Notes under the pieces: model-generated
Told to the model about the DNA's origin: nothing
The model's database searches: none
What the model saw: the letters and a program-made list of their open reading frames with translations, nothing else
Shown here: positions 49,894 to 63,898 of the stretch, piece by piece
Position numbering within the stretch: the first letter of the stretch is position 1
Layout of the letters: each line of letters starts with the position of its first letter
Position numbers and translations under genes: made by a program
Source: Struthidea cinerea
Lineage: Eukaryota; Chordata; Aves; Passeriformes; Corcoracidae
Length of the DNA stretch: 64,000 nucleotides
Assembly: GCA_013397865.1 (NCBI GenBank)
Contig: VZTI01003092.1
Span: 62,001 to 126,000 of the forward strand
Reading direction: 5' to 3'

Positions 49894-52249
49894 GAGTGAC
49901 ATAAAAAACATACAAAGAATTGTGCAGATGACAGGGCTCATAGAGAAACACAACTTTTTTTTCTCTCTCTAATGGGAAATGTCACACTTCCTCAATATTT
50001 AGGTCCTTCTTCCACTATGAAGCCATGTATGGTCACTTTGGAGAAAGAATTGTGGTTTTGCATAAGAGGTTATACAAAAAGGAAATACATGGATGATGAG
50101 GTGAATGTGCTGTTCCAGGGAAGAATAGAGCTCTCTTATTCGGAAATTTATGTGGCCAGTATTTACTGTGGGAAATATTTTACTATTTTAAAAGAAAAAT
50201 CTTTCCTTTCCTGTTCAGACTAAAAAAGATTAAGACACTGACCTGAAACATAACACAATAACACACATAAATTTTACGGAGGAAAAGAATGATTTCATTG
50301 GGATACAAATGTATTATTCCAACTTATCACTTTATACTACTTTACACCCAACCATGTTTAGCCATGAATTTTCCTTCGGTCGGCATCGAAAGCATCCTGA
50401 AGTCAATAGAAAGACTGCTGTTGAATTCTGATGGGCTTTTGCTTAGCTTTTAAAGTAATATATACTCTTACTTGACTGTGTAGTTTATATTTTGATGAAT
50501 TGCTTGTCATATTCCCTTGGATAATTCATCGCTTCAGTGGAGAGATAAACCCAAATCTTGTGCAGTCACCCCATCTTTTATAGGTATTGCAATTTACAAT
50601 ATATCAATCATCCGCCTGTCTTTAAGGAATTTACAGCAACATTGCAAAATTATGTAAGACTAACACTCAGAGATCAGAACTGGACAGGTTTTGTTAGCAC
50701 ATAAAGAATCCTACATATATCCAATGATATATTTAATTTGCATTGAATTGCACTGAATACTCATGATTTCCCAAATGCTCTCATTAGTTGTCACAGCCGA
50801 TCCATTGTTATGCCATGATCAAGAGGTAAATAGACAATGGAGACGTATTCTGGAGCCCTTTCACAGGCACTTCATGGGGAAGCACATGACAGTCAATGGA
50901 AACTTTGCCCTCAAGTTGTGTGAAATGCTGAGGGAGAGGTCAGCATGTGTTGGATGGCTACAAGGCACATGGGTGCATGATTACTCACTGCAGTAGTAAT
51001 ATTCTCCTGAAAATCTTACCCCTCAGCAGCAGCAGCAGCAAGCTTGAGCTTTTGCCCTGTCTACCCCCTCATTCTTGAGGAAGGAAGAAATTAGACTGCT
51101 GAGATGCCTTGCAATGGCTCTAAGTCAGCACATAATTAGAAGCCCAGTAGCAGCATTAAGGACATGACCTTGTGTTCATAGTATTTTCTTGCACTATACT
51201 CCTGCTTCCTGCTGGAACAGGATTAGGACTTCATTTCTGTTTAAGCCATATTTTATTATTATGGTAGCCTGCAGGCTGTCACAATCCTGAACTTTATTTT
51301 CTGGCTCCATTCAAGTGAGGCCAGTCAGGTTTTGTGTTTAGTAATGAACCTGTGAGAAGATAGTACCTACTTTCCACTAATTGGAGTGGGTTTTGCTACA
51401 GGTCAGGGCTTTTAAAAAAATATTTGGAAAACTTAGAAGAGTTAGTCATCTACACTCCATCAGGGAGAGGGTTGAGGGCTTGAGAGAAGGCAGAAAGGAC
51501 TCTTAAATTAGCTCATATAATTATTTTTATTTGAAATGGTGTATGTCATGTCTTGATAGGTTTCATGAATGCAACTTCTGCACCAACGTCTTGCAGTCTT
51601 TCATTTCTTGTGTAGTGGTCATCCAGAAAGCCAGAGAGGCCCTGACCATGTGTCTCACTGGCAAGACTAGCAGACACGGGGTACAATTAATCTTTCTAAA
51701 TTTTAGGTGTCTGCAGTTGCTCAGAAGAATGAAAGAGGAAATTCTGGGCAGGATTCATCTTAAAATAGATATCTGAAGTATATTAGATGATTCATATTCT
51801 CAATCTTTGTGAAATGGAACCTAGGGTGACTAGTACAGATGTACAGGACAAAACTTAAAATCAAGCGAGTTGTGTCTCATCCATAATTACACCAGCAGTG
51901 GCTGTGGACATTAAATTACAGATGAATGCTGGTTATGTTCTTGTATTATTTGGAAATAAAAATTGCTGAACACAACAAAAAATAAGTTCTTTCAAATATT
52001 TTTTGAACCAGATGACTGGCAAGTGTGGAATTATATTGCCCATAAATGACAAAGCTTTTTCTGTGTGTAAATTATATCGTCTCTGGTGTGTAACCCTGTC
52101 AGATTTGAGATTGGAGGAAAGTTTGGTCTAAGAAGCAGACCCTTCACCATAAAGTGGGATGTGAGTACTTTTGATTCAATAAATATAATTTAAAAATAAA
52201 ACACTTCAGAGAAACTCTAGTGATCTGTGATTCATTTCTGCCTGGAATT
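49894..52249. other. Intron stretch without recognisable features
   Basis: A short CAG run near 51025-51040 and generic AT-rich intron sequence. I see nothing I can name. Confidence 0.35.
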
Positions 52250-52720
52250 AGGAAATAATATCAGTTCATTTAATCTTTTTCCTTTGAGCAGAGGGACTGG
52301 AATAACAGTTGAACCCAGGATGCCAGCATTTGTCCCTTTAATTTAAGGCTGGTTTTTAATCTTAAAAAAAGGTGTGTGTGTGAGCTTTAATGAAAATCCC
52401 TCTCTCCTCTACACACAACATTATGAATGCCTCAGACACTAACAGCAAAAATAATCTCTGCCAATAATCACCTTAATAATGATTTTCATTAATCTTTTTT
52501 CAGAGCTATTCTCTTTGATTGAGATGAAGAGGAACAGTAGGCAGTGCAAATTCAGAGCAGTGCCAGGTACATTCAGAAGATACTCTAAGGCTTTGCATTA
52601 TGAAAGCCCCTTCTGATCTGCCATGTGTACAGAGAAATTGGCATGGTCCCTCTTAATAAAAGAGTTAACACAAAGAGCTTTTATTGGAATAAAGGCTCTG
52701 TTCTTATTAGATATTGCAGT
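52250..52720. promoter_or_regulatory. Possible conserved non-coding element
   Basis: Contains CCAATAATCACCTTAATAAT followed by GATTTTCATTAATC near 52460-52495, CCCTTTAATTTAAGG near 52334 and CTTAATAAAAGAGTTAAC near 52652. It is homeodomain-core rich and lacks repeat landmarks. Conservation untested. Confidence 0.27.
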
Positions 52721-53194
52721 GTGGCTTCACTTACTATGAATTTTTCCTCTTTTAATTTTCTTTCTGAGTTTAGTGTTCCCACAAGGTACAGGAAGAAAAT
52801 ATTCATGATCCGCATGACAGTTTTACCAGGATTTGAACTTCTGACCACTCTAAGTAAAGCAGGATACTTTCCACTGCTTCAGAGAGACCATGAGATTAAT
52901 GCTGCTGAAGAGGGAAGCCCAAGAACGTCAATCTGAAAGGCAGGACTGGGGAGCTGAGGGCTAAGAGGGCTTGTTCTTTGCCTTTATGTTCGCTGGCTTC
53001 TCTACCCTGATTTTGAAGAAAGGCAACTCTTCTTATAGGCACTGTGTGCTTAAGGTGCTTGTCAGTCAGGAGAGCAGACCAAAACCTCAGCTTTCAATCC
53101 AATTCACTCACCTATCAATAAAATTAAAGACAAACTTTGGGATGCAGGATTAGACGGTGCTCCTGGTTCCTAGACAGATAGCGGCTGCTTAGTA

Positions 53195-53245
53195 GTAATG
53201 GCCATACTGTAGTAGACCAGACCCAAACCCTACTAATAAAAATCT
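53195..53245 (-). mobile_element. Possible short remnant of an ancient CR1 tail
   Basis: AATGGCCATACTGTAGTAGA followed by CCAGACCC recalls the antisense 'atggccatactgggtcagacc' end of an old amniote CR1. Only about 50 bp can be supported. Confidence 0.28.
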
Positions 53246-54038
53246 GTACAAAGTAAAGTAGTCACATTCATAAGTTAACTTTCCATACTCTGATTTTTTC
53301 AGACTGGCTAGGGCTAGAAACAATGGGACCAGCCTGGGACCAGCAATGACATGGGCGTGCATGTTATTTTTGTTTTTCTATTTTTTTTCCTTAAGACTTG
53401 AAATCCTATATTCATTCGGAAATTACGTATAAGCCCTTCCCTCCCTTTTGCAGTTCAGGCGACAAAATTCACATGATTCTCTTTAATCTCAGGTTGCAAA
53501 GGCAACATCCAAAGTGCATTTGCCATTTTGCTCCATGCTCTTCAGGGACTGTAATCTTACATCTGTGGTCCCAAACAGCCCCAAAACAGTACCTTCTGGG
53601 CCCCGGCACCTGGTATTTATTCTCACATGGTACTGTAAATCCACAGAGTCTTGGGAATTGCTCTACTATGACACTGCTATCTCTACTTATGTTTATACCA
53701 GTAAATTAAACTTTGACAGAAAACATTCCTGTGCACTGGAACTTGAGTTCCCACTGTTAAACTCTGAGATAGTCCTCAGCGCAGTTTTGGCCTTTGGCCT
53801 GCAGTTACGCATGGCTAGGGATATTTTTTGAATGAAAACCTGGCTCCAAAGACCATTCCAAAGAGGGAATCCACACACAGAAATCCAGTTTTGGATAAGA
53901 AGGTGGGCATGAATTATTCTATGCCAGTGGATTTCAGCACTAGGCATATTTGATATATTAGTATAGATATTTTAGTTCATAACTTTTCCCCTAATTTACA
54001 GTTCTCGAAGTTATTATTTTTAATTATCTCTATTTTAT

Positions 54039-54052
54039 TAAAAAAAAAAAAA
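54039..54052. repeat. Short poly(A) tract
   Basis: A run of about 13 A following TTTTATT. The surrounding 53246-55489 interval shows no exon or named repeat. Confidence 0.6.
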
Positions 54053-55489
54053 GGTGTTTTCAGCAGAAGAGATAATTACTTGGTAGATTTATTAGTTTCT
54101 AAAGATAATTTAATTTATTAAGATTCATGCTTACATTTTTAGCACTTCCACCTACCTTGTAATTACTATGAAATTAATTTTTGTCTATTCTTAAGCCATG
54201 ATTGTTCTTCTTGTTTGTCTAACTTGCTATTATTTTCTGTATTGTTCAGATAAGTATGTGTATATTTGCATTAAGAAGTGAAGTACTGTATAAAAATCTT
54301 ATAAGTATGCCTGGAGAATCCTGTAAGAAGAAGGTAGAACCAGTAATACATCTGTTCTTCTTGACAGATGTTTGTCTGACATGTGTTTGAGACCTTTAGT
54401 GATCGGGGTTTTGCAGTCTCCCCAAACAAGCCTTTCCTGGGCTCTATGTGCTTTATCTTTACAAAGATTTTTGCAGGTCCGCCCTAGATCTCTCTGGTGG
54501 CTTAAAGCTGCTGCTTTTTGTCTCATCACAGCCCTAATACTTACTGTCTTTTGTCACAGACTGTTTCAGACCTCTGATCTTTCCTGTTGCTCTTCCTGAT
54601 CTTTCTCCATATATATCTCTTTGTTTCATTTGATTGATGGAATTCTGTTGTTGTTTTGTGTTTTCCACTGTAGTGTCAGTCATGTGTGGTTAGAAATCTG
54701 TCGAACCTTTGTCTCCCACCTTCATGAAACTGTCCACAAAGATAAAATGTGACATAGCTCTCCATAATGTGAATTATGGAGATGAATGTTTCTGTGACAC
54801 CGTGCCTTCTTCATTTACTGTATAACAGTGCTGAAATCAGGAAATCAATGGCAAAATTAATGTGGGTTCTTAAGAGGCCAAAGACCTCCTTGTAATCTCT
54901 GAGGTACACAACAGTGGGTGAGTGGAAAAACAAAGTAATTTGGATTGTCCTCTTGCACCAGTCCTGAAAGGCAGATACAGGTGCTGCCACTATTAAGAAA
55001 ACACATATTCCATTGAATGTATGGGTCTGAGTAATAAGACAGATCAGCACACTCAAGCATAGAAGAAAACAGGCTGTGAGGACAATTTTAATTGTAAATT
55101 TCTATGCAGCAAAGATGTTTCTGCTCAATCTTTTGATATTAGTTTAGTTCTGTGGGTGTCCTGTCTTTACCACTGTTACAGGAGATAAAAAAATGTAGGT
55201 CTTAAAAAATGTTTCGAAGCTAATGTGTGGAAAAATCAAGGTAACAGGAGAAAACCTTGTAAAAGCTGCTGTAATATTATTTCTTTGTTTATATGTATCT
55301 ATTTTTTTTTTGTATTCATAATGTGTCTCTCAGATGTCAGCAGAACAAGCCCACTACTATGTACATTCTTTGCCTTAACTTCCACCCTTTTAAACATTAA
55401 TTACAATGATGTTCTGAAAGTGTTGGTCCTGTGAGGATATGTCTGTGCTTGTGTTGTACCAGTTAGCTATTTTGGTTTTGCAGCTTTAA

Positions 55490-55640
55490 CATAAAACATC
55501 AGTCATTTAATTTCTTTGCTACACAATCAAACACATAAAGGCTTATCTGCAGTTCCTGCTAATTGGCCCCTGTTAATTCATATAAAGGCCTGTTTGATAA
55601 CAGCTAGCATAAAGACAAGTGAGCAAAATTTGAAGCTGTG
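55490..55640. promoter_or_regulatory. Possible conserved non-coding element
   Basis: CTGCTAATTGGCCCCTGTTA, then ATTCATATAAAGGCC, GATAACAGCTAGCATAAAG and GACAAGTGAGC. A dense mix of homeodomain, GATA and E-box-like cores without repeat features. Confidence 0.27.
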
Positions 55641-56479
55641 ACTCAAAACATTCCTGCACTAAATGGCTCCTCAGATTAGGTGGTGTGTGCATGGAAGTGG
55701 AACCAGCTATGTAGGGACTGGGACTGAAGGTTTTATCCCTTTAGAAAATTGCAGTGAAGAAACAGATAACTCTGTGGACCCTATTCTGTCCCAGAATATG
55801 AAAAATATTGTGGACATTTGTGAGCACAGACTGTGCATTTTGAAATAAGGGATTTAGGATCAGAACATGAACCTAAAGCATAGCTTCCTGTTTGAAATGT
55901 ACCTGTACCAAACAGTGACTATATAGATCTTTGTTATACCAAAGTCCATCAAAGTCTGCAATTACTTTTTTAGGGCAGAATTTCTCAAATCCTGCTGATC
56001 ACTTCTGCGTTTTACAATGGTTATTTTCCCTGCCAAGTTTAAGCACTTTGTAAGCACTGGCTGAAAATCAGTCCTCTTTTAAGCCATAATCCAGCCCTTT
56101 GGCTGGTCCTCTTAAAAACTATTGCCCTTAATTGTTTTCCATTAGGAGAGGAACATTAAAGGTACAGCCAGTGATAGCCGCCCATTAGAGATGAACCAAC
56201 AGAGTATATGATCTCTGAGCCATGAAGAAGTCATGGCCTAGATAGACAATACTGAGTCCTGAAGGTTATGCACACTACTGCCTGCTCTGCTTTCTCTGCA
56301 GCTAGCAGAAACCATGAAAACATTACTGGGACTTGAGGTGAATCACCTGGAAAAAAACTAATTGTGTAACCTTTGTTGAAGCGTAAGAGAAGTTAATAAG
56401 GGAAGCATTGTTTCCCTCACTAAGTAAATGATGAGTATTTGTAGAGTGCAGCTGGAGTTGAGAATCACGTTGGAACCAC

Positions 56480-56740
56480 ATGCAGCAGCAATTTGTTAAA
56501 CTCTGTGCAACCCGCACACCAGCTTTCAAACAGGTTAAATGTAGCACAGCATGTGTAACATTAAGTATGTCAATTAAAACATCTCTGCACTCTACTCCTG
56601 ATCAAAAAAATGACTGTCGCTATATATACACGCAGCTGTCATTAGCGTTTCCGCCCTTGAACTTTTAGTTTGCTGTGTCTGATGGCCTGCCAATTAAGTG
56701 CAATTACACTTATGTTCCCTCACCTGGTGAGCTTGCCAAT
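56480..56740. promoter_or_regulatory. Possible conserved non-coding element with paired AAGTG/CACTT half sites
   Basis: Contains CAGCTGTCATTAGCG near 56633 and an inverted pair AAGTG-CAATTA-CACTT at 56696-56711, reminiscent of NKX2-type half sites. TCAATTAAAAC lies near 56569. Texture is that of a regulatory element; function is inferred. Confidence 0.3.
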
Positions 56741-59700
56741 TTAGGATTCAGTAGATGGGAATGGGGAGGAGAATTGGAACACATTGCTCCGAGAAGAAAA
56801 ATGCCATGTGAAGCACATACATCCAGGCAACTTTACTATACTTAGGACAGCAAGGGATGAATAAGAAAATCCCAAAATTTTAGGAAAAAGGAAGTTGAAC
56901 TTCTCCCCGCCTCACTTACAAAGGTCTTTTCAAATGCTGCTATAAAAGTTTTGCCAAAACTCTAGGGCATCCATGGGGCAAGAATTGTGAAGACACACCA
57001 ACAGCACACAGAAAGGATAGGATGCTGTTAGCCTCATGTTTCTCTTTGATATCCCAATGTCAGGATGGCAGGTGCCCATTTTAAATTGAAGAGGGTTTTT
57101 TTCAACATTTTTTAAATGCAAAAGCATATTTAAAGGGACTTCTTTAAACTTCCTTCAATAAAAGCTCTCTAATCTATACAGAAAAGCTGAATATGGCAGA
57201 TCATGTTAAGGAGAAGGAAGGGTGGTTGTGAGACCCAGATGAGGAAGTGATATCTCCAGTGTGAGGAAGAGGGGGAGAAAGGTAGCTTCTTCTGTGGAGA
57301 AGGTGCAGGGCAAGAAAAGCAGATACTTGCATGAGGATAAAGCGCTGCTGTGTGGCAGGATGATACTAAACATGCATGTATAACTGTCTGTGTGTGTGAT
57401 CTCCTGCAGCGAGAGTCGAAAAGTCCAAATGCAGCTGTCACAGGTGCCAAAATGGACATATCCAATGCCTCAATGGCTATGCAAGTTTGTTTCACAGAAA
57501 TTCTGACTTCTAAAGCCTTTTAGGGCATGAAATTATGTATGCTTCCTCAAGCCAGTGATGCATCTCTCCTCACTTTAGAGCATTGAGTTCAGCCTGCAGT
57601 GGTAACCCTCAGATCCCTATACAGGTGCAAGAGTAGAACACTCTCCAGCTCTCCTGGGTCTAAGCAGTCACCTAAAAGAACTCAGGTGGATTGTCTCTCA
57701 TGAGTCCTTGCTTCCCTTCACTGAGTTGAGAGAGCACTAAAGAGGATGTGTCTACTTGCTTGGACCGGTGAGGTGAATCCTTCTGTTGAGATCAGCCTTC
57801 CTCTCCCAGCGGAGCATACCAGGAATACCTCTATTCTAAAACCAAGGACGTAATTCTGAATAGGATCAGTCAGGGCTGTTTTTCTCCAGGAACCTGTTTC
57901 CCCAGATGGGCAGCGATAAATACATTACATTCCTTTACAAAAGTGTTTGGAAGGTATAAATACCTAGGGAGTTTTATCACATCCCTTTTGAAGCAGAATC
58001 CAAGGCTTATTTTAGCAACCTCCCAATTTTTTTCTGCTTTTCACTGTTTTCAGGATTACACTCCTGATTCTATTGATGTTTCCAGGCTTGCAACCTCAAG
58101 CCTGAAATTCGCTGACTGCTTATCTCTTGTCCCTGCAACCAATAACTCAGCTTCTGCTGTCCCTAGTAACACTTGCACAGAAACATCAAACAGGCTGTGC
58201 TATTGAAAGAAAATAGGGAAAAAATCCAGTTATACTTGGGTCCTGGTGTTACAAACATCACAATATTGGTCTGTTACAAGTTAAGGCCACAGATGTGTGT
58301 TGGCAGGATGGATGTCTTAGTCATAATATTATTTTTATTATGAGAATTTCTGTCAGATGTAGTTTTTATGCTATCAACATCTGTCACTGAGGGCTGGACT
58401 GTGATCCATAAGTGTTTCAAGTAAAAGGAAACAGATTTTCCTTCTAAAAATCAGAAATTGCCAAGCTGTTGTTTGGAGCAAAACCCTGCATTTAAAGCAA
58501 TCTTCTCCTGACAGTTCAAGAGAGGCTTTTATTTTCTGTGTGTTTTTCTTAATTCCAAGGATCACCTGAGGTCTATCTCCTTGTCTGATAGCTGTGATTT
58601 CCTTCATGTCAGTCACTAGGATGTCAATACTGTGTAGTAGGATCATATTAATTTTCTTTCCCAGAGTATAAATATTAGTGTTGCCTAAGCACACAGTAAT
58701 TTTTGTTAAAAAATATGCTACAATACTCACTGTTTTGCACGACTGAAGACATAGAAGAAAGAGATGTGCAGACTTGCACCTCCCCTTCCCCATGAGGAAC
58801 TCCTTTGAGGAGCTGCTATTTTATGCAAGGTGTTGCTGTGTCTTACTTTCAAGAAAGAAGTAATCAGTAGATCCAATGTGCTAAAGGGAGAACGTTATAC
58901 CTGAAAAACTCTTGAGCTGGCATTATCCTCCTCTGTTGGAAAAAAATTTAATAGTTATTCAGCAGCCCACTCTGCTTCTGAAGAATCTAGGAAAAACCGT
59001 CTAGGTAATAGGTGTTAACAGCAGTATCAGGAGGAGGCTGATTCTCTTGGAGGTTTCTTGTTGGCATTTGTTATTTTTTTTAGGTTTTAGATATTCTTTC
59101 TAACTTCCACAGGTCATGTATAAACATTAATCATAATGCTGGCTCAACTCTGGCAGAAATGTTCAGATGCTGTCTCCATCTGCCAAGGGTTTACAGTCCA
59201 GAAATTCCCCGAATGCATCTAAGTCCTCAGTTAGTAACTGTCATGCTTCCAGGGGTATGTTTGCCTGGGGAACAGCCAAAGTGCACAGAGAAAAATTTGT
59301 CATCTGAGCAGACTCAGAAAAACCAGAGAGTACTTGTACATGAAGCCCACAGCTTCCATTTAAATAGGAATCTAAAAATTGGGAATTAAGGATAAGTTGT
59401 GCTTCCTGCATTGGATACACTGGAACTCCCTATCAAAAAATGGTTCTTTTATATAAAGCCTGGAGTAAGTTTTCTTAAATTTCTATGAATTCCTTCCCTG
59501 CAAGGTTTTCAATTGCTCACGGAAATCAATGAATTTGTTGGGTCACTGAAATAAAAAAAATAAGAAACTGTAGATAATAACAGTATAATGGCCAAAAAAA
59601 ACAAAGCTGCAAAAAATGAATAAATGTCTGTCCTGAGAGTTTTTTTCAGCTGAGAAAAGATACGCTTCAGTTGCCTGTCTAGCTGGAAGTGAATGACTAG

Positions 59701-61490
59701 AGCACTTGTGCTCCCTGTTACAAAGTGATGTGACATCAAGTAGTTCTCGTTTAGAAGTAACAACAGAGCTTATTAATTCATACTCAGAGCCATGCTCATC
59801 CAAGATGATTTATGTTCAGTTTGTGCCTTTTTATTCCTGTACTTGGGTACCAAGTCTGTTGTGGAGGCATTAGATAGTTTGTACCTTGTGTACTGGGATT
59901 TCTCACAATAGAGGAGCGTACGGTATTTACTGAACAGTTAACATTCTCAATATGCAAATGCTATATCCAAAAACTTAATTTGTTTGTTTTCATATAGGTC
60001 AGGAAATATAAACCATGGATCTATGCAGACAGAGCAGCAGAGAAGAAATCCTGTAAAATCAGTGGTATTTATATATGCAGCTGTTATAAAGGATAGAAGA
60101 CTACTTTCAAGTCTATAAAAAGTGAAAGTTTCCTGTCAAATATACCCCTCCTCAGAGCATGTAACAGCCAAGTAGGTATTTTTGATAGAGAACAAGAGGT
60201 GGAGACCAAGAGCACTAAACCTGGGCATAAGAGAGACTTCTAGCCTGGAGCTACCTCCAAGGACATGTCGAATTTCCACCCTAAACCACTAATCTCTCAA
60301 GATTGACAGGGATTATGGTTGTCTGACTTCAGGAGCCTAAAAGTCAGGCATCTGTTCCGAACTAGCTGTCTCATTTCCCTTTATGATCAAGGGGGATAGA
60401 TCAGCAAGGTGATGATTCATTCCTCTTATCTTGGGCTGGCATGAATCATTCTTACTACTTCTCCCTATAAATTATTTTCTCTATCTTATGTGTGTCTTCT
60501 GTTCTTTCAGTTGCAAAACACTTCCAGCTGTTTTTCTCCAAGCCAGGAAAAAGCCAGGGATTGCTACCAGTGAAAAAATCACACATTTATACAAGGCCCT
60601 CACTCTGCTGCAAGTCCAGCTTCGTATGCTTCATTGAGAAGGCAAATAGGGCTGTCCCTGCACGATGCTGTGCCTGATGCCACATGGTGCCACATAAAGG
60701 TCTAAATGAAGGTGACTCAAAATGGGTACTCAGTCAGGAGGAGGTGCCAAGGCTTCAGCTATGTCCAGAGAAAACTGTAAGATTAGAGTGCCTGACCCAG
60801 TAATTTGTACACTAAGGGCAATTAGAGCAGGGAAAATAAGAGGTTAAGCATACAATCTGTGCCTGGCTTTTGGGTCTTCCTCCAGACCTTCCAGATAAGT
60901 CAGAAAGAGATTTCTATACAAACAACATATGCTGTTGTCTTAGCCTTTTTCACAGAATTCCCTTCTCTTGGCTTTCTGTCTCCTCTTTGGTGTCTCGCTC
61001 CCACAGTGTAGCAATTTTTCTCCCAGCACATACAAGAAATAAAAATCATACCTACAGTATTCACGTCTTGTGATACCTACAGCAATTCATGTCAACTAAA
61101 GGACTAATTTTGTTTGTTAATTCCAGTGACTGTTTGAAACGTTTTCCCCCATCTCCCCACCCTATATCAGCAATCAGAAAGTGTCCTGTCTTCTCTCTAA
61201 TTAATGATCATTCCTTTCAGGCATTGCAGATGTCTTCACATATGGCTCATTACCCTTAAGACAGAAACGATGTAAGAGTTAAAGGTTTATTTCACAAGGT
61301 GCTTTGGGCAAACATGAAGGATGAAGTCATTAAAAATACTTTTAACTAAAGAGAGTGCTGCTGCTCAGCCTCATATTTTCCTGCTTTTAGAGTGTTATGT
61401 GATGGTCATACCTTTTGGATCAAGGTTTATGAGCTTTTGATTGTGGTAAACTTGATTGGAGCAGAAGAAAATCAGGACAATTGTAATAAA
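56741..61490. other. Intron stretch without recognisable features
   Basis: Open frames of up to 139 codons occur (minus, 58374-58793) but none has a recognisable domain, splice context or repeat identity. Confidence 0.38.
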
Positions 61491-61491
61491 A

Positions 61492-61517
61492 CATATATAT
61501 ATATATATATATATATA
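61492..61517. repeat. (AT)13 microsatellite
   Basis: An uninterrupted AT dinucleotide run flanked by AAAAC and ACATACT. Confidence 0.92.
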
Positions 61518-63898
61518 CATACTATCTAGGTTCCAAGGAATTTACTTTGTTTGGTAAACTTTAAATTAATGACGTAAATGACTTAGAAATGTGTCTATAT
61601 GTGTATTGATGAGCTGGCAGATCTTACATGAGTATTCATAATTCAGGGATCATAAAAGAGCTACAGAAATCAGAAGAGAGAATAAAGGTTAAAGTTAAAA
61701 TGGTAAAGTCTCATTGCCTTGGTAAGTTTGCTCATTGTGTTTGTTGAGTTGAATCTGTTGATAGAATGAATGCTTTAAATTTTTACTTCTTATTTGTACA
61801 TCTGAACTATGCAAGTCTCATACAATGATAGTCATTTAAGATGACTTAAGTCATCCTACTTTGGGAACTTTTGCAGTGTTTTCCAATCAGTATCCATCAA
61901 ACATGTGACTATGCCTTCTGCCACAGTGTTTGTCAGTCCTTCTAGAGTGGCAGAAAAATGAAAACTGGTGTGATACTTTTATTTTTGAAGATTTGTGGGG
62001 TTTTCTATATGAAATATAGATAAGACTGAAGATAAGTTTATTGTTTCTGGACAGATGGCTGCAATATCTCTGATGGCCTTAGTTCTGGATGTTTAAATAC
62101 AGGCCTCAGAAAGTTTCATTTCCAGTTATATCACATCAGTGTAGTACTACCAACAAAGAATTAGGTCATTAATAATGGTTGTCTCATCATAGAGCAGGAT
62201 CCACCAGAATGCCCTAGGTAAACAAATCTGATAAAAATAGGTAGAGGCAGCTGTAGCACCAATAATATCAGTCAGGAATCCATGAGCCCTACAGGCCTAT
62301 AAAAAAATCGGATGATTTTCAGGTACGTATGTTTAATTTCACAGGCTGCATTATGGCTGTAGATGCTCACCTGTATCCAACCTCTTGATGGGATTTAGCT
62401 TCAGCCAAATGCGCATTCCCTCTACCTGACCTCACCTAGCAAGGGGTCTTTTTCAGAAATGATTGTATATCCTGCAACTGTGAAGTACGGGAGTTACGTA
62501 TCTTTGTCCAGTTCCTGAACCTAATCTGTACATGGATGTCACTTGAGCTCAAATCTCCTCAGCAATTAACTTGGTGCTTCCATGCGTGCATTAAAAAGTA
62601 TCAAAGAGAAAACTGGACCTTATCTAACCACTGATGGAGGACTCAGGTCTTGCAGGAAAAGACCTAATCAGAAGTGACAGGAAGAGTATGCATATTTTTA
62701 GGAATTTTAGCAGATTTGTGCCTATCACCTCTTTCAGGCAAGTCTGAAGTATTGAAGGTTCCAGAGGTGCCAAGTGAAATGCATTTATGTATAGAAATTA
62801 TAAAATCTTCCATCTGTGGCTTTAGTTCTGAGTCCTAGCTTGAATCCAAGCCTGGAACTGAATGTAAATTGGCTATGGCTATGAATAAATATAACACGTC
62901 TAGATGTCTTGAGTTTCTTGGATTCTATTATGTTTTTAAGGGCTTTTTTCTTCAAATGCCACGCTACCTCTTTCAATTCAAGTTGGCCTTAATTGTCCAT
63001 ATCTCTTGTGTTAAGCGTGAAATAATAAGTTTGAGTTCATTTTACCAGTCCTTCTGGGTGTTCAGGGTTCCTGACTGTACCGAAGTCTGGACATGGAGAT
63101 GTGTTTTGGGCTGATAGTTGTAAGTGATGTCCATACACAAAGTCATTCTGTGTGGAAAGGCTTTCAAATATCAGTGCTCTTTTTTAGTGAAGGATCATAA
63201 TTCACCTCAGGGGTTCTCCTGTGTTCTGCAGAGGTTTGTAGGCACTCAGAATTGATGAAGCAGCTTAGCACCTAAGATAGTTGCTAGATAACTCCTTGGA
63301 GACTCGTTCAGCACCTTCAGCAGAAGCTGACAGGAAGGTTGTAGACCAGAAAGAGAACCTTACTGCTGCAGCTTTATAAAATGTATTATGTTTCATTTGA
63401 TTTCATGTGGTGTGGTTAACGTTTCTGTCCCTTAAGCAAAGGACAGAAGAATAGTTGATGAAAATAAGGGCCTTGTTGGAGAATCAGTATAGGGTGAGGA
63501 TAATGATTTACTGTCCTGTGGTGACAACAGTATTAACTTTTCATATGTCATTGGAATTCATTTCCACTGAACCAGAATAATTCATGTCCCAGAAACTGGA
63601 AGGTGTCTTGTTGGTGCTCAAGATAGTATTTTATGATGTCCTCATGTGAGGACTGGGACATAAGCAGCAGGTGACCATTCTATTTAAGCAAACCTGTTTG
63701 GGTAATTTGAGCGTCTGCAGCCTTACTGAACTATACATTGAAACCTCTCTGGCTAACTAGACAGGAATGTGCCACCACTGTGATGAAAAAGCCATCGATA
63801 TGGTTTCTTTATGTGTCATCAATCCTAAGCAATCTGTAAATAAGGAAAATATCAGTTTTAATAATTGGACTGTCTTAAATTGAACAAAATGTTCTTAC
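61518..63898. other. Intron stretch next to the right-hand exon
   Basis: No repeat or second exon recognised. On the gene strand this is the first 2.4 kb after the donor at 63899. Confidence 0.4.

Larger units (their letters stand above)
16335..63898 (-). other. Long intron (47.6 kb) of the CNBD1-like gene
   Basis: This is the interval between the donor at 63899 and the acceptor at 16334. It contains no convincing additional in-frame exon: the residue spacing of the CNB fold is continuous across the junction, so none is required. It holds nearly all recognisable repeats of the window and a recursive-splice-like site at 45560/45561. Scattered short open frames here look like chance or sit in repeats. 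Confidence 0.58.

Noticed and set aside
49503..49904. Histidine/isoleucine-rich open frames resembling a metal-binding protein
   Set aside because: The repeats are translations of an ATT/ATC microsatellite inside an LTR.
53095..53125. Second recursive-splice-like site, minus strand (TTATTGATAG|GTGAGTG)
   Set aside because: The tract before the AG is interrupted by purines and the residue before AG is T with GA upstream. It is much weaker than the site at 45560.
58374..58793. 139-codon open frame on the minus strand, the second longest seen
   Set aside because: No family resemblance, no good acceptor/donor pair in frame, and not needed between the two exons that flank this intron.
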